Source of the DNA: Prorocentrum cordatum
Taxonomy: Eukaryota > Sar > Dinophyceae > Prorocentrales > Prorocentraceae
Direction: 5' to 3'
NCBI GenBank assembly: GCA_963575745.1
Contig: CAUYUJ010017856.1
Location: 86,773-150,772 of the forward strand
Length of the DNA: 64,000 nt
Within the stretch, counting starts at the first letter, position 1, and the number at the start of each line of letters is the position of its first letter. The notes below the pieces were generated by a model, which did not search any database, was not told the DNA's origin, and was given only the letters and a program-made list of their open reading frames with translations. The translations under genes were made by a program, and so were the position numbers. Shown in pieces: positions 61,622-64,000 of this stretch.

Positions 61622-63795
61622 TGCTTATTGATGATTATGGTTGTGTTTGAGATAGTGTTTATGATGCTGGTGATGCTGATGACGCGAATGACGATGGTGA
61701 TCCTGATGAGGATGAGGATTATGATGATGATGATCATGATGATATTGATGCTGCTGCTGATGATGTTCAAGGTAACGTTCATAATGTTGAAGATGATTAC
61801 TAATACTGCTGTTGTTGATGAGGATGCTGATGGCGATGCCGATGATGACAATGCTGTCGATGATGCTGATGATGATTGTGATGGATGTTGATTATGTTAA
61901 TGATGATGCTGATGATGATGTTGAGGATGATGAGGCTGATGATGCTGATGCTGATGCAGTTAATGATGATGATGATGCTTATGACGAGGCTTAAGACAAG
62001 GTTGATGAGGCTGATGAATTTGCTATTTGTGTTGTTGATGCTAATTATGTTGGTGCTAATGATGACGGTGCTGCTGCTGATGATGACCATGATGATGCTG
62101 ATGATGCTGCTGATGATGAGGATGATGATGATGCTGACGTTATTCAAGGTACCGTTGATGAGATTGATGATGACCACGGCGATGATGTGGATGATCATGA
62201 TGATGCTGCTGATGCTGATGATGCTGCTGATAATGATGCTGATGGTACTGATGATGCTTATGATGGTGTTTAAGGTCATGCTGATGCTGATGATGACGAT
62301 GTCGATGATGATGAGGATGATGCTGAGGATGCTGATGCTGATGCTGATTCTGATGTTGATGACGCTGACGATTCTGATGATGATGATAGTGGTGTTTAAG
62401 ATAATGTTGATGATGCTGCTACTGCTGATGATGATGATGATGAAGCTGATGATGATGATCATGCTGTTGATGATGCTGATACTGATGGTGATGCTGATGC
62501 TGATTATCTTTATAATCACGATGTTGAGGCTGACGACGGTGATTATGCTGATGGTGACGATGCTGCTGATGATAATATTGATGCTGATGGTGACGATGCT
62601 GATGCTGCTGATGATGATGGCGATGCTGAGGATGCTGATGACGCTGATTCTGATTATGATGGTGTTTCAGGTACTGCCGATGATTTTGGTGATGTTGATG
62701 GTGATGCTGAGGATGCTGACGATGACGATGGTGCTGATGATGCTGATGATGGTGCTGATGGTGTGGTTTTATGATGATGCTGATGATGATTAAGGCAAGG
62801 TTGATGAGGTTGATCATGTTTTTGTTGATGATCCTGATGGTCGTGATGACGCTGATCATGTTGATGATGATGCTGAGGATGCTGCTGATAATGATGATGA
62901 CGATCATGATGATGGTCATGATGATGCTGATGCTGATGCTGATGCCAATAGTGCTGATGATGCTGATGATGGTGTTTAAGCTAATCTGCCTTATGCTGTT
63001 GACGATGTTGATGGGGATGATGGTGCTGATGCTGATTGTGACGATGGTGATGACGATGCTGCTGAGGATGATGATGCTGATATTGATGATGTTGTTGATG
63101 CTGATTGTGATGATGATGATGGTGTTGATGATGCTGATGCTGCTGATGATGCTGATGCTGATATGATGATGTGGATGGTTATGATGATGCCGTTGGTGAG
63201 TTCGATTGCGTTTAAGATGCTGTTGCTGATGTTGATGATGAGGAGGATGATGCCGATGATTCTCATGATGCTGCTGAGGATTATGATACTGATGATGATT
63301 ATTTCGAAGATACTATTGATCTGTTGATGATGGTGCTGTTGATGCTGCTGTTGATGCCGATGATGCTTACGCGATGCTTATGGTTGTGTTCAAGGTAATG
63401 TTGGTGATGGTGCTGATGATGGTGATGATGCTGATGCTGCTGCTGATGATGATGATGATGATGACGATGCTGATGCTGATGATGGTGATGACGATGATGA
63501 TTTTGATGAGGATGATGATGGTGATGCTGATGATGATGCTGCTGCTGATGATGATGGGCTGACGTTGATGATGTTGATGTTATTGTTGATGTTGATGCCG
63601 ATGCTGCTGATGACGATGCTTATGAAGCTGATGATGAATTGTGATGGTGATGATTATGATGTTGATGGTGATGCTGCTGATGATGGCGAGAATGATGATG
63701 GATGATGCTGATGCTGATGATGACGGGGTTTAAAAGTAATATTGATGTTGATGATGCTGCTGCTGCTGATGATGATGATGACGAGGATGATGACG

Positions 63796-63840
<45 letters not shown>

Positions 63841-63896
63841 CTGCTGCTAGTGCTGCTGATAGTTTGGATGATGATGCTGCTGATTCTGATGATGAT

Positions 63897-63927
<31 letters not shown>

Positions 63928-64000
63928 ATGATGATGTGCAAGCTAATGTTGATGATGCTGATGACGTGGTTTCCGTTGTTAATGATGTGGGTCCTGATAC
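61622..64000. repeat. (GATGCT)n/(GATGAT)n array, second block
   Basis: 2.4 kb of GATGATGCTGATGCTG-type words running to the window edge, punctuated about every 120-180 bp by GTGTTTAAGGTAATGTTGAT-like words. Met/Leu or Ile/Ser open frames here are artefacts. Confidence 0.93.

Noticed and set aside
61885-62793. 302-codon Met/Leu-rich frame resembling a membrane protein
   Set aside because: Translation of the GATGCT/GATGAT array; apparent hydrophobicity comes from ATG and CTG codons of the repeat.

Overview
The window reads as nuclear DNA of a dinoflagellate, although no species can be named from it. The evidence is a GC-rich sequence packed with trinucleotide arrays (GGA/TCC, GAC/GTC, GAT/ATC and TTG classes), a Ty1/copia element and a LINE-like element of the kind known from dinoflagellate genomes, a CCCH zinc-finger exon, and exon junctions of the AG|G...AG|G type. 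Intact host genes are very sparse. Most of the 64 kb is mobile-element debris, fold-back elements and satellite-like arrays.

Layout. 1-1.4 kb: hexanucleotide repeat, minisatellite and GGA arrays. 1.4-9.6 kb: a full-length Ty1/copia retrotransposon with 262-bp LTRs that differ at two positions and are flanked by the 5-bp direct repeat GGGCG. Its gag, protease, a methyltransferase-like module, integrase, reverse transcriptase and RNase H are recognisable, but they are split over several reading frames. It sits directly against a 5'-truncated minus-strand LINE-like pseudogene (9.6-13.2 kb). 13.2-15.1 kb: GGA array, a 100-N assembly gap and a GACAGTGGTGGGG minisatellite flanked by inverted GGTTCGAAC units.

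15.7-36 kb: low-complexity and unique sequence carrying at least five families of small inverted-repeat elements (called A, B, C, E and F here), several with exact target duplications, plus a dispersed family built on CTTGGGGCC units. 36-45.5 kb: a large inverted duplication (GTC array on one arm, GAC array on the other, a G-quadruplex motif on each). Between the arms lie a coiled-coil gene or pseudogene (39.9-40.5 kb) and a cluster of tandem fold-back elements (41.0-43.3 kb). 45.5-50.8 kb: CTTGGGGCC blocks, an AGCCCTATA 9-mer array, TCC and CAT arrays.

50.8-55.8 kb holds the best host-gene candidate: two phase-compatible exons of a CCCH zinc-finger protein, with a family C element inside the intron and further family C copies downstream, one of them swollen to 2.76 kb by nested repeats. 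55.8-60.8 kb is minisatellite and mostly unassignable sequence. 60.9 kb to the end is a GATGCT/GATGAT array interrupted by GCCCGGGT and AGCCCTATA arrays and running off the window.

I saw no tRNA, rRNA, spliced-leader RNA or CRISPR array. All element families are named only for this report; whether they have been described elsewhere cannot be decided without a database search.
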